This document shows, one piece after another, positions 27,701 through 42,042 of a stretch of DNA of 64,000 nucleotides. A program made the translations under genes and the position numbers. Numbering within the stretch: the stretch's first letter is position 1; the number at the start of each line of letters is the position of its first letter. The notes below the pieces were generated by a model that saw only the letters and a program-made list of their open reading frames with translations, ran no database searches and had not been told where the DNA came from. This DNA comes from Acanthosepion esculentum (taxonomy: Eukaryota; Mollusca; Cephalopoda; Sepiida; Sepiidae), in contig OZ038517.1 of NCBI GenBank assembly GCA_964036315.1, forward strand, positions 23,511,162 to 23,575,161. The letters run 5' to 3'.

Positions 27701-30700
27701 ATGTCAACAAATATCTCATCAACGTCTTATTTTTAGTACTGATTAGTTATTGCTTGCACTGTTTCCACTGAAACTAAGTAACCACTGTCCAACCCAGGGA
27801 CTGAAGTCAGAATTACTATGTCACCAAATTCACTTGGTGGAAATAGGGTGAACAATAACTGAGCAGTACTAAAAATAAGAACTCGACAAACAAGATATCC
27901 CTAGAGATGAACAGTGGAATGAGAACAGTCTCCTCCCATAGATTTAATAAAGGGTTCAGTTCAGAATTCCATGTAGATTACCTGGATCAACATATACCTG
28001 ATGAAGGCTGGAGAGCACAATGGCTGAAATGTTGTGATAACAACAATAAAAATGAAGACAATAGTTTGTGTGTAAACAATGATAACTCCTCATCCCATAA
28101 ACTGGTCATCTACTATTTATCATTAACCTACTTTCTTGTAATTTTATATGAGGTGTACAATTGTCACTAAGTATACTCAGGGCTTGGTTTCAATACCCCA
28201 AGTGATATCAAGATCTGTGGGTGTTTAAGTTTTTAAGTGTTCTGACAGAGGACAGGAAATGTGATACTAAGATCTGAAGACGTATTGGGATGGCCAAAGA
28301 TGCATTTCAAAAGCTAAGCAGAGTATTAAGAGACAGGAAAGTTTAATTGGAAACAAAGAAAAGTGTACTGAACTGCTGCGTGATATCTGTATACCTTTAC
28401 AGCAGTGAATGTCGGACAGTCTCTTCAAAGATGAAGAAGGGACTTGAGACAACAGAAGTGTGGCTCTGTAGAAGGAAAATCTGATGCTTACAGGATAGAT
28501 TGAGGGCAAGAGGGACAAGGGAAAGCAACACGTGACATAATGGGCTTGAGTAAGTAGATGGTGGAACAGGGTCTGGGAGAAATAACAAAAAGACAAAACT
28601 TATTGAAAGCTACATTGGACAGGAGGAGGTGGAGGGCCATGATCGCCTACATCCTGAAGGGACACAGCACATGAAAGAAGAAAGAAGATATAAAATAGTT
28701 TAGTATTTGCACATGCAAGAGTAAATAAAAAATTATCCACACTTTTGCCATAACATATTTTAGGTTGGTCACAATGCCTTCTGTTCATCAGTGCTTATAG
28801 TTAATACTGTTGTGGTCATGTGATCAAAGTTTGTGCTTTATCATGCCAGTTTTCTTGCTGCTGTTACAGTGTAAACATAGCCTCTCTGCAAGCAGTGTGC
28901 ACCAAGGAGGAACACAGATCAATGATCTGATTTCTCTGTGTTGGGTTGAAATTCATTGGAGACTTTTAACACAATATGGCGACTGCATAAAATTGTGCAT
29001 GAGTGTATTGAGAAGTTTAAAAGTGGCTGGAAAAGTGTGGCATATGAAGAAAAAGCAAGACACTTGTCATCTTCCACCACTGGTGAGAAAATATTGTCAA
29101 GCATAACACAGTTATGCTTGACAATATATCTCACCAAAATCACCTTTATATACTTATAAAGGTGATCCATGCATTGAATATTGATATTCATCCGTGCATT
29201 GAATATTGTTGCCACATCTGGTTTGGTGCTTATATCTAGAGATTCTTGAGGATTACGGCTGTATCATGTTGAAACACTGGTTCTCGTATGATCACCAAAT
29301 ACCAGCTGCTGTAAGCTTGAATGTGCAGGTGGTGTAATGGATAATATCTTAAAAGTGGAAATTGGAGAGCCAAGTTCCAATTCCAGTTGGATTCATTATA
29401 TTCACTTACATACAGATACCCTTGGGAAAAGTTATGAATCCACCTCTTCTCCCAGCTATGGGCTAATCAGTAAATCATTATTATCTCCAAAAAATGCTTG
29501 CAATCGAAAAAAATATTTTTTGGCTTTAAATAACCTGCAAAAGGTTGATAAGCTGTAAAAACAATCAGTCAATCAATAAAGATTTTTGACAAAATCCAAA
29601 GAATAATCTTGTTGTGGTAGGATCCACCTAATTTGCATAGTAGAGTACCGACCATATAAATATGGTTGGTACCGGGAAGAGAGGGGAACGAATCAAGAGA
29701 TTCAACCAGAGACTCTGTCCGACTGCGACTCAGTCAACACATTCTCCAGGAACGGTCTTCCCAGGAATATACAAAAGACTATATGTAAATATTGTGTACA
29801 CTTTCTTGTTTCAATACATTTTGTTCTAAGTACATTTTGTGTTGCATTATTATTCCATGCATTAGTCAAGTTTCAACAAATCTGCAATGTTATTGATCTT
29901 TACCTGGCATCTCAGTTTCAATTACTTTCCCACCTTCAAAACATATCTTCCCTTTGCTTTTTCTATAAGTATTTGGATGAGATTCCCTTTTTGGTACCAC
30001 GACTTTATGAATCTAAATGTAGTACTAGATTGGCAGGTAGGTCTCATCATTTTACAATAATTGCTAAGTGTAACCATAAGTTCTATTCTAATAGTTTCTT
30101 CTGTCGCACTTCTTGCATGTGGAACTCTCTTCCATCTCCTTGCTTTCTTGTCAATTACAATCTTCAAAGATTATGTACAATATCAGTCATTTTCTGTTTC
30201 CTTGAACTCTGTTATTTTGGTTATCCTTTCTCCTAAGTAACATATTCTCAGTTTCCTTCACTCTGTTGTCTTTCATCCTCAATAACTTCTTGCATCTTAG
30301 TGGCTTTATCACCTTGCTTGTGGTGAAATGATACAAAAAATGCTATGTAGTCTTTATACTGTAAGTATGACCAAAAATAAAAACCTGAGGAGAAAGAAAA
30401 CTTAAACTTGTATAAATGTAAATTTTATCATCAAAATCTTTGTAAGATGAAAGATTCTGATATATAAATTGTTTATTCTAGAAAACCAGAGATATTTGTG
30501 AAAAGTGATAGTGTGAAAAATTGTTTACATATAAAAAAAAAATTCTTTTAGTAAAGTGTTCCACAAAAGAACATTTCAATTTAAAATACAAAAAATTACT
30601 AAATTTTAATCAATTTCCCAGTTTAAAAAATTTTTTAAGGCTTTATTTCTCACACTTTAGGCGATAATGACTCTCCACAGCTTCCTTTTCTTTTTTAATG

Positions 30701-31286
30701 CCATATCCCTTCCTGATGTAGGTGATCATGAGTCTCCCCAGCTTGCTTTTCTTCATTGTCTGTGAACTACCATGCATTCTTGGGAAAGTAATTTTTCATT
30801 TCCTTCTCCATGGTTTGGAATTCAAAGTTTTTCTTCTTTTAGAATTGTTGTCACCCAGAGCTATAGAACCCAGACTACCTTGCTATTTATCCCATTGCTG
30901 AGAGGAGAAGAGACAGATTTCTGGATCACATTATATAGAAAATCATATATATATAGTAATAGCTTTCATATTGAAAAACTAGCAGACTTCATTACATATG
31001 AATATGAAGCATATTTCTGCTTGCTATTAAAAAAATAAGGATCACATTATACATCACAACTAAATAATTTATTAATATAATAATATATAGAAAAAATACA
31101 GTACTGCATTTAACAAGAATATGGAATGTATTTCGGCTTTCTTTATGGGGAATTTTTTTTTTATAGAGGGTGTGCCATAATGATGGAACGCATTTTAAAT
31201 GCAAGTATCTTGGATTATAAAAATGACAGAGTACCAAATATATTTATTACATAACTAATTCATCATCTATATCAATAATTCTCAAA

Positions 31287-31334
<48 letters not shown>

Positions 31335-34300
31335 TCGGATGTTGTTTATGCATTTCCACAATTTTCATCCGATTTTGATGAAATTTCTTTGTTTGATAGA
31401 TGATTCTTCAGTTCCGGTTTTGAGTCCAAATTATTGGTAACATTGGCTCTCCACTACTTCCTGCCTATTATAACTCTCAGCAACGTTTTACTATTTATTA
31501 TCTGTTCAAAAATTTAAATGTAATGCCAATCACTATCTACTGTTCTCCTGATTACTCTTTTCTCTTCTTGATCATTATTAATGTTTTTGCTCCTAATTCT
31601 TCCACACTCAGTAACTCTCTGTGTCTTAAAGAGTTATAATAATACCAGTAAATGTAAAGAATATAATCTTATATCTATAATTCTCAAAATATGCGTGTGT
31701 ATGTATGTATATGTGTGTGATCGGACGTTGTTTATGCATTTCCACAGTTTTCATTCGATTTTGATGAAATTTGTTTTGTTTGATAGATAATTCTTCAGTT
31801 CCGGTTTTGAGTCCAAATTGGCTGGAAAAAATTACAACTTTGAGTTAAAGGTGAAAAATTGAAAAAAAATGATTTTTACACTTTGTGCAAAAATCAAAGG
31901 CAAAATTTAATGACTGTAAAAAACATCGTACAATCAATTTAGAGAGTTGAAATCTAACGCAAAAGATTATTAGAATTATAAAAGAAATTATATTATAAAT
32001 AAAAATTATCGTATATTATTATTACGGCGGTCCATGGAAGAGGTTCCTTTCTTGCAAGATTGAGAAGCAAAAATGGCCCTTTTCAGGACCCCACCCCAAT
32101 TCAAATTGTTAACCACTCATTTGGGTATGTGTCTCTGTTGCATCTAATTGTTGTTACTAATATTTATTTTTGGGTGGGCTGACTTTAAACTTATAACTGG
32201 TCCAAATGAACGGCAAAAATTCCCAGTAATGAAACACTGGTCGAAGATGGGTTATACTGCTAATATTATTTAAGATTTGAAAATTACATTGCTGAGATGG
32301 ACATCACCATCAAGAGAACATGCATGAGCCCTCTCTCTCATTTCAAATACAGACATTATGAGGGTCCACTGTCAGTGAAAGAGATATCAGATATACAAGA
32401 TGAGGCAAAAGTTGTGCACTGTAGGGGTTAATGGATAGGCTGAAGAGGTCTTGCTGAGTGGCCACCCAGGTAAACCAGACCCCACACCATTGTTTATCAG
32501 AAATGCCCAAGAACTAAAAGGAAAAATTAAATATGAATGCAGTAAAATGACAGAGGAAACTCATAAATGTTCTTTGAAAAAGGAGGAGGACATTTTGAAC
32601 ACATAGAACAATTAAATAACTAGTAGACAAAATTTTCATGTGTAATTATACTTTTAATGAATTATCCCTATGTTGAGTGACTCCTGTCTTACCCTGTACA
32701 AGAATCCAACATATTATCTAAGATTATGCTATTTCCTACATGTATCTGATATCTCTTTTGCTGACAGTGGATCGTCTTACCACATGTGTTTGAAATGAGA
32801 GAGGAAACTGGGGCATGTTCACTTCATGGTGGTAACCATCAAATCTTAGATAATATGTTGAACTCTTGTATATCAGTTATGTAATAAATATATTTGGTAC
32901 TCTATGTCATTTTTATAATCCAAGATACTTGCATTTAAAATGTGTCCCGTCATTATGGGACACACTATATCTATCTATTTTAGGGATGTAATATTCAAAT
33001 CTTAGATAATATGTTGAACTCTTGTATATCAGTTATGTAATAAATATATTTGGTACTCTATGTCATTTTTATAATCCAAGATACTTGCATTTAAAATGTG
33101 TCCCGTCATTATGGGACACACTATATCTATCTATTTTAGGGATGTAATATTCAAATCTTAGATAATATGTTGAACTCTTGTATATCAGTTATGTAATAAA
33201 TATATTTGGTACTCTATGTCATTTTTATAATCCAAGATTGCATCATTATGAGACACCTTGTATGTGCATAAAATAAAGAGGTACATTGTGCATGAATTAA
33301 ATGCTAGATCAGATCTGATCATGTAAGTAAAATAGAATGCTACTAAAAACTATTATTACCCCCTGTTTTAATTTGAAGATATTGTTGATATAAAGCAGGT
33401 TTTGCCACCAGTGACTGCGACAGTTTTCAGAAAAGTCTGTACTCCAATAAGGTCCATCAAACAGATTTGGAAGGATGAACGTATAAATCATCAGGACAAC
33501 TGCATAACATGGTGTCAATCTGAAATAAGAAAGTCATTTCAATCACAAAAATATTGGCACCAGCGTCATTCAAATGATGCTGTATTTATAAATACTTCAG
33601 AAAGCGTAATAAGTGAAAACTTGAATAGACTGCTTCCTTAGGAAAAAATTGTTTGTGTACTGAGTCTTCACTTAATGTTAGATATAGATAAATGTTCATA
33701 TACTGACTCTTATTCCTGACATGTAAAAATAATTGTTCATACACTGACTCCTATTTGTGACGTATAAAAATATTTGCCCATATACTGGCAACTACTTACA
33801 TCATATAAAATAATTGTTCATATAATGACTTTTATTCTTGACATGTAAAAATAATTGTTCATATACTAATTACTATTTGTGACATTTTAAAATAATTGAT
33901 ACCTACTTGTGGCATATAAAATAATTGTCAATATATTGAGTCCTATTTGTGACAGAAAAATAATTGTTCATATACCAATTACTATTTGTGACATTCTAAA
34001 ATAGTTAACAATTACTTGCAGCATATAAAATAATTGTTCACATACCAATTACTATTTGTGACATTCTAAAATAGTTGACAATTACTTGCAGCATATAAAA
34101 TAATTGTTCATATACCAATTACTATTTGTGACATTCTAAAATAGTTGACAATTACTTGCAGTATATAAAATAATTGTTCATATACCAATTACTATTTGTG
34201 ACATTCTAAAATAGTTGGCAATTACTTGCAGCATATAAAATAATTGTTCATATACCAATTACTATTTGTGACATTCTAAAATAGTTGACAATTACTTGCA

Positions 34301-36387
34301 GTATATAAAATAATTGTTCATATACCAATTACTATTTGTAACATTCTAAAATAGTTGGCAATTACTTGCAGCATATAAAATAATTGTTCATATACCAATT
34401 ACTATTTGTGACATTCTAAAATAGTTGACAATTACTTGCAGTATATAAAATAATTGTTCATATACCAATTACTATTTGTGACATTCTAAAATAGTTGGCA
34501 ATTACTTGCAGCATATAAAATAATTGTTCATATACCAATTACTATTTGTGACATTCTAAAATAGTTAACAATTACTTGCAGCATATAAAATAATTGTTCA
34601 CATACCAATTACTATTTGTGACATTCTAAAATAGTTGACAATTACTTGCAGCATATAAAATAATTGTTCATATACCAACTCCTATTTTTCAGAATAAGTT
34701 GACTTGGTGACTTGTACCAACATTTTTCTTGAAGCTGTAACATCACAGTAGAATATACAATAAAATTTCACTCTGGACTATGAAATATGTACAGTACATG
34801 GACTAACTTGACATTAACTAATAAAGACTAAACACTTCAAATGGCTTGGTGTATGAATCAGTGATAACAAATTTTTTATAAAGAAATTGATCTTAGCTGT
34901 GCTAAGAAATGTATATCAGCATAAACTGTGACTCTTGCTCTACATTGTGTGGATCTCGGGTCTTTATAGTGTGAACCTCATAGTAAAAATAATGAAATTC
35001 CCCAAATCTCATACATTGCTCACAGAAGGTGACGGCAAAAATCTGTACTTCATTTGTTGTATATTCTGACAAACATGTTCAGCAGGAATTTGAACTGAGG
35101 TTGCTTGTCTATACTGAGGTTGCTTGTCTATACTGAGGTTGCTTGTCTATACTGAGGTTTCTTTTCTATAGAGTTATGATTAATAAGTTAATATAGCAGA
35201 CATTTAGTAATGAGTGAAATTCCTACTTGCTGCCTCAGAATGTTGGTTTTACGTCAAAATGAAAACTGAAAGAAAAAAAATCATTCTGCGTTTTATGTTC
35301 CTAATGCTGGAAACCCAAAGATGGACAGCTGAGATAATATTGTTTAAAAACTGCTTGCACATAAAGTGAGGGTTCATTTTTTAATAAACTTTGGTTTTAA
35401 CTTACCCTGACCTTATGACATACCAAGGTCAGCTGGAAAGTTCATGAGCTGACTAGGATATAAATGTAAGTGTTGTGGCCTTGTTAGAGCCACAATTAAA
35501 GACACAAGAGAGGAATTGAGTTAAATATATTAACAGAAAACAGTAATACAAGCATATACAAACAAAAGTGTTACAGCAAGAATGTTCAGTCTGACTGACA
35601 GAGCTGACTGCTGGAAACTTCACCCTCCAAAAGGCAGTACCTGCTCCTATTTATAGCTGGGAGAATCCATGCATGCGTGGGTAAATTACCATAACAGTAA
35701 GTAGACAAACCAGTTGGTAGACTAAAAGAGACATGCAAGTGTACCAGAATACATTAGCTGGGTAATTCATTTTCCAGCCGACCCTCTTATTTGCACAGCA
35801 GAAGATGTAGCAAATGCAATTTTTCATCCAAAATAAAGAATAAAAGAAAATTGTCTTTACCTGAGGTAACGTCGCACGTAAATAAGGAACACAGTCTTTA
35901 AACCAATATTTCCTTTGCTATAGTAATTGTCCAAGAAGTTATAGGTAAGCAGAGTTCCACTGAAATATGACAAAAAAAATGCCTACTTTTAAAGTAATGC
36001 AGATGATCATTATATATTTTATTATTAAATTATTACAGAAGTAACAGTATAATTTACAAAATGGAATCAGAATTGCTTTCTGACTGAGAAATCTACATAA
36101 TAATATTAATCAGGAAAGAATTGCAAAAAGTGAAGAAGAGATGGAAGTGAAAAAGTGATCTGTGGAAGAGAAAAGGTAACAGGTTTTTGTGATGTTAATG
36201 AACACTCGTTGCCACTTACATAATGCTTGTTGTAGTAGATTTCTCAAATATTCAGGCTGGTAAATGTAATTAAACACAAATACTGTTTAATTAAATAAAC
36301 AGTGCATTTACTTGAATATGAGTATCCATCTAAAATAATGTTTAAGCAAAACAAATTAAAATATGTCAGATTTAATGCATTTCATAA

Positions 36388-36453
<66 letters not shown>

Positions 36454-36828
36454 GGCAGCAACTTTTCTTTTAAACAAGTAGTATTGAATGTTAAAGACAA
36501 CATAGTCTTGCATATTTTCTTTTGAATTTTCTCATATTCTCTAATGAGACTTTTTATTTTAAAATGATTTTGAAATAAGTATTGTCCGTACGATGACCTA
36601 GCGCTTTCGAACATCATTGTTCATCTTCAGGGTGAATATTTTTAGTCAAAATTTTTTTAAACAAACATTTGCCAATTATCTTGTAGCGTAATCATGTTGC
36701 TACTTTTTTACAAACTAAATAAACGTTAAAATCCTTTTAAATTCAAAAGACGCGATGATGTTATCACATGCAGGGCGAAGATTTTCATCATGTGACAGCG
36801 TGAAAAAGATTTTTTTATACAAGCCAAA

Positions 36829-36885
<57 letters not shown>

Positions 36886-36988
36886 TATAATAAAAATATA
36901 ATAAAATAATATAATAAAATAATTAAAAAAAGAAAACTGGTCTGTCCTGGACATTGAGTTCTACCTGGATTCTATCCTCTTGGGAATT

Positions 36989-37053
<65 letters not shown>

Positions 37054-38607
37054 ATCACTAATATTATCTATCTATCTATCTATCTATCTATATATATATA
37101 TATATATATATATTTGTGTATTTAGGCAGTAATCCTTCTTTCATGCACATTTCATTGAATACGGCAGACAAGGTAGTTTGATTTAGTTTTTTATACAATT
37201 TCTCATATGATCTAATAATTTTTTTCTTTTCAGATGATAAATTATATAAAAACTGTCCGAATGTTCTTTTTTTATGCGAGCGCTTTCGGCTATACATTTA
37301 GCCATTTTCGAGGATGAAATATTTTAACTGATAAATAAGAAATAGTTTGTTGCATGTATTTGCGTTCTAGATTTCAAAGTTCAAACTCCATGTGTTTTTT
37401 TTAGTTTATTTTCCAGTATAAGGGAAATAACTTTTCCATTTTTGCTCATATGTATATAATTCTTTTTTTATAAGCATTTAAGAACTTTGTTGCTAAACAC
37501 ACATTTGACTTTATTTATTTTGGGTTTTAATTCTCTTATATAAAGGGCTTCAAGGCTTTTTATATTTTGTTTATTGTTTTTATGTAATATAGATGTATTT
37601 TCAACTAATATCCATATAACCTGTGAGTGGGGCATGAGTGTTGTTTTAAATGCTGAGATATTTTTTTTTTTTTTTTAAGCTTATCACCCCAAGCAAGGCT
37701 GGAAGCCACTAGCACGCAAGGGGTTACAGAAGGTTTGGAGGAAGAGCAGATAGGAGTGGTAAAGGAGAGGATGTGGAGAAAGATAGTGGATTGATCAAGG
37801 CAAGGGGGTTACAGAAGATTTGGAGCAAGAGCAGATAGGAATGAAAGGTGAAAGGATGTGGAGAAGGGAAGTGGATAGATCAAGGCAACTGGAGATGTCG
37901 ATTGACGTTACACTTAAATAGTTTGAGATTGTAATTGTCAGGGAAACAGGAATAAGGAAGGGAGTTCCACAGGTGAGATGTGCAAGACATGAAGCTATTA
38001 GAGTAGAAGAGACGTCTACATCTAACAGTTTCAACGGTGAAGGGGTGGGAACGGGATGCCAGCCTCGTAGGATGTTTAAATTCATGAGGCCTAGGAACCA
38101 GCGAAAGCAGCTCATCAGAGCAATTACTGTGAAAGTATTTGTAAAAAAGACAGAGCGAGGCAACGTCGCGTCTGTGAGAGAGCGACTGCAGACGAGATGA
38201 CAGATAAGAGCCAATTACATTGCATATCCATCTCTGATGAATAAATGAAATGTAAACCTTTTTGTTAGGTTTTATGTTATTTAGAGTTTGATGTAAATGA
38301 ACCGACTCTGGTTTTGATAAAATGTTATTTTGCTGAAGTTCCAGTCCATTTTTTCTTGCTTTGTTGAAAATTATTTTTATTTCTTCCCAGATCTCCTACA
38401 GTAAATTTAAGGTAAATTGTTCTCTGTTGCTGTCAGAATAGTTTGACAGCAAAAAATTCTAGTAGCTGTTCAGATTCTATATCCTAGGGACACACATCCT
38501 GTTGAGATGGAAAGTGCAAAAACAAACCCATACTTAGTCAGAAAATATAATCTCTCTCTACCTAGCTAATCTATCTCTCCATCTGTCTCTCTCACTCAAT
38601 ATATTTT

Positions 38608-38655
<48 letters not shown>

Positions 38656-40412
38656 ATTTTAAAAAAACAACTGTATTAAGTGGTTCATTTGCCATTCATA
38701 CCTGACGACTTGGGAAATCATGAAACTTTAAGTTGCACTACAAACCTAGGTATATACAGTGACACGCATAAGTATTGGATACATGTTATTTTCTGTTATA
38801 AATCTAGTTTATGTTCGCCATTTTGCCTGATATTTCGTAAAGTAATATCTCGTAAAGTTGTTTTAGTTGTATGTGGAAGGAAAATGAAAAACTTATGGTT
38901 GAATCCAATTTTTTATCAAAGTTCAAAATTACCCTATGCAAAAGTATTGTATACATCAATGTAATATTTTGTTGCATAGCCTCTGTTTTGTTTCACTGCT
39001 TCCAGTCGCTTTCTATAGTTGGCCACAAGTTTTTCACACTGATCCACCGTTACTTTACCCCATTCTTCCTTGCATAATTCCTCTAATTGCTTGATATTTT
39101 GTAGATTCCGCTTATGAACTTTAACCTTCAAAGTATTCCATAAATTCTCAATTGGATTTAAGTCAGGAGACTGACTTGGCCAATTGAGAGTACTAATACC
39201 ATTAGTATTACCATTATTTTCAAACCATTCCTTTGTAAGTTTTGCGGTATGTTTGCAATCATTGTTGTGTTGAAGCACGAAATTCCGACCATGTCCTAAA
39301 GAAGTTGCAGATTTCTGAAGGTTCTTCTCTAGAATCTCCCTGTACATGCTACCATTCATTCTACCATGGATAACTTATAACTTACCAGTGCCCTTGGATG
39401 AAAAGCATACCCATATCATAATGGAACCACCCCCAAACTTAACTGTGGGGATGGTATTGTGCTTGTTGAAGGCAGTGCCATTTTTTCGCCAAACACTTGT
39501 CACTGTGTTCCTTCCGAATAGTTCAACTTTCCTTTCATCCGACCAGATTACCTATTCCCAAAACTGCATACCTTTCTTTTCATAAGTTTCGACAAACTTT
39601 AATCAGTCTTTGACATGTTTGGTTTTCAGTAAAGGCACTTTTCTTGGTGATCTTGAATGAAAGCCTGTATGATATAGAGCTCTGCTAATGGTATCCTTAC
39701 TTACATTAATTCCAGCACCCTCAAGATCAATTTTAATTTCAGAATGAGTAATGAAGGGTTTTTTTTTGCACATTTCTGCTGATCCACCTTGAAGTACTCT
39801 CATTTATTTTTTGCGGTCTTCCATTTCTTGGAAGGTTTGCTGTACCGTCGCCATACTTCTTATACTTTCTGATGATATTTCCTACTCTACTTAGTGCTAG
39901 ATTCATTTCTTTGCTAATTTTTCGGTAACCTTGTCCTCCTTTGTGATGTTCAATGATTCTATCTCGCATATCTCTGGATAATTCTTTAGTTTTTGCCATT
40001 TTTAATCCTTGAATTGCAGAATGCACATCAAAGAGTCAGATGATTAGTAGCACTATCTTGTAAACAAATTGTGTGCTTCTCTGATTGGTCAGAGATAACA
40101 TTCCAATACTATCGAAAATTTGAATATTTAAAGTCTTTTAAAATACAAAGTTTCGATTGGAAATTTGAAAAAAGTGCCATGTATCCAATACTTTTGCATA
40201 GGGTAATTTTGAACTTTGATAAAAAAATGGATTCAACCATGAGTTTTTAATTTTCCTTCCACATCCAACTAAAACAACTTTACGAGATATTACTTACGAA
40301 ATATCAGGCAAAATGGCGAACATAAACTAGAGTTATAACAGAAAATAACATGTATCCAATAGTTATGTATGTCACTGTATGTATTAAAAATAAAAATTCA
40401 TTAGTTCTTTAG

Positions 40413-40458
<46 letters not shown>

Positions 40459-40917
40459 TGTAACCCGGATGTACCTATGTATGTCACTGTATGTATTTAT
40501 TAATATATATTCCATAGCTCTGTTTAACAACACTGAACACTGTTTTGTTTGCATCATAAAATAAATATTTATTTGCTTATCTGTGTAAGCATGCTATCAC
40601 ACACATATACAGTTGTTAATATCTCATTATTTAGTTTATAATCACACTTATATGAAAAATTTATCAGAGTTAACCTGTAGAAAAAGACAATACTTATAAA
40701 TGTAAAAGGCAATAGGAGAACTGTAATATTAGCCAATGTGTTTCGTCCAATGTGGACTTTTTCAAGGGAAAAACGAAATTAATTTATTAATAGTTACTTT
40801 GTTTTAATAAATGCATTTCGTTTTTTGCTTTGAAAAAGTCCACATAGGATGAAATGTGTCGGCTAATGTTACAGTTTTCCTATTGTCTTTTACATTTATA
40901 AATCCCACTTATATCAA

Positions 40918-40958
<41 letters not shown>

Positions 40959-40987
40959 GTCTGTCTATCTATCTATCTATCTATCTA

Positions 40988-41047
<60 letters not shown>

Positions 41048-41506
41048 TACATTTTTTTCCTGACCAGTAAGTGAGTTTCATGTACAAGACGGTCAATCTC
41101 TATTCATCACTTGAAGATTGCATTGTGTATGAAACTCCAAGTCATGCTACTGGTAAGGAAAAAATGTATATTTCTTGATATATACTTAATAGCTCTGTTA
41201 TATTACATCGAGCACTATTTTATTAACACCAGCAGTCAATGTACGATCTATATATATATATATATATATATTAATAATTTTACCTGAAGCAAGTCAATAA
41301 ATCCACTAAGACACAAGTGGTCACTGAATGTGAAAAAATAAAACATTATTAAGAGAAAACAATAAAAGAAAAGGAACTAAGAAGCCAGACAATAACAACT
41401 GACATTGCATTTAAATTTTTGAAGATCAAAGTTTACTGGAAGGCAAGAAGCTGAGAGAGAGTTCCACAAGTGAGATATGTGAGTGAAGAAACTGCTAGTA
41501 CAAAAC

Positions 41507-41571
<65 letters not shown>

Positions 41572-41796
41572 GAAATGGCCAAAGTCCTACAATTATTTTA
41601 AGACATTATTTATGTTCATACATTCTTTTTATAGATACAAATATTTAAGTAAATGCTCTGTTTATAATAAACAGTATTAACAACATTTACCAGCCTGAAT
41701 ATTGTTGATACTGTTTATTATAAACAGAGCATTTACTTAAATATTTGTATCTATAAAAAGAACATATAAACATAAAATATATATACATACATATAC

Positions 41797-41839
<43 letters not shown>

Positions 41840-41998
41840 AGCAGACATTGAGGTTAACACTGAGTGGTAACAGTCTGTTTCACACTTGAACACAATCAAT
41901 TAGTCAATTAGTGTCTACTAATATATTTACATACACTCTATCCCTGATATTGAGCACTTTTACCCATAAACATAGCATACCTTAAGACCATATTTTTT

Positions 41999-42042
<44 letters not shown>

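Noticed and set aside
36390..41680. YIYIYI and similar frames
   Set aside because: Translation of (TA)n and (CTAT)n microsatellites.
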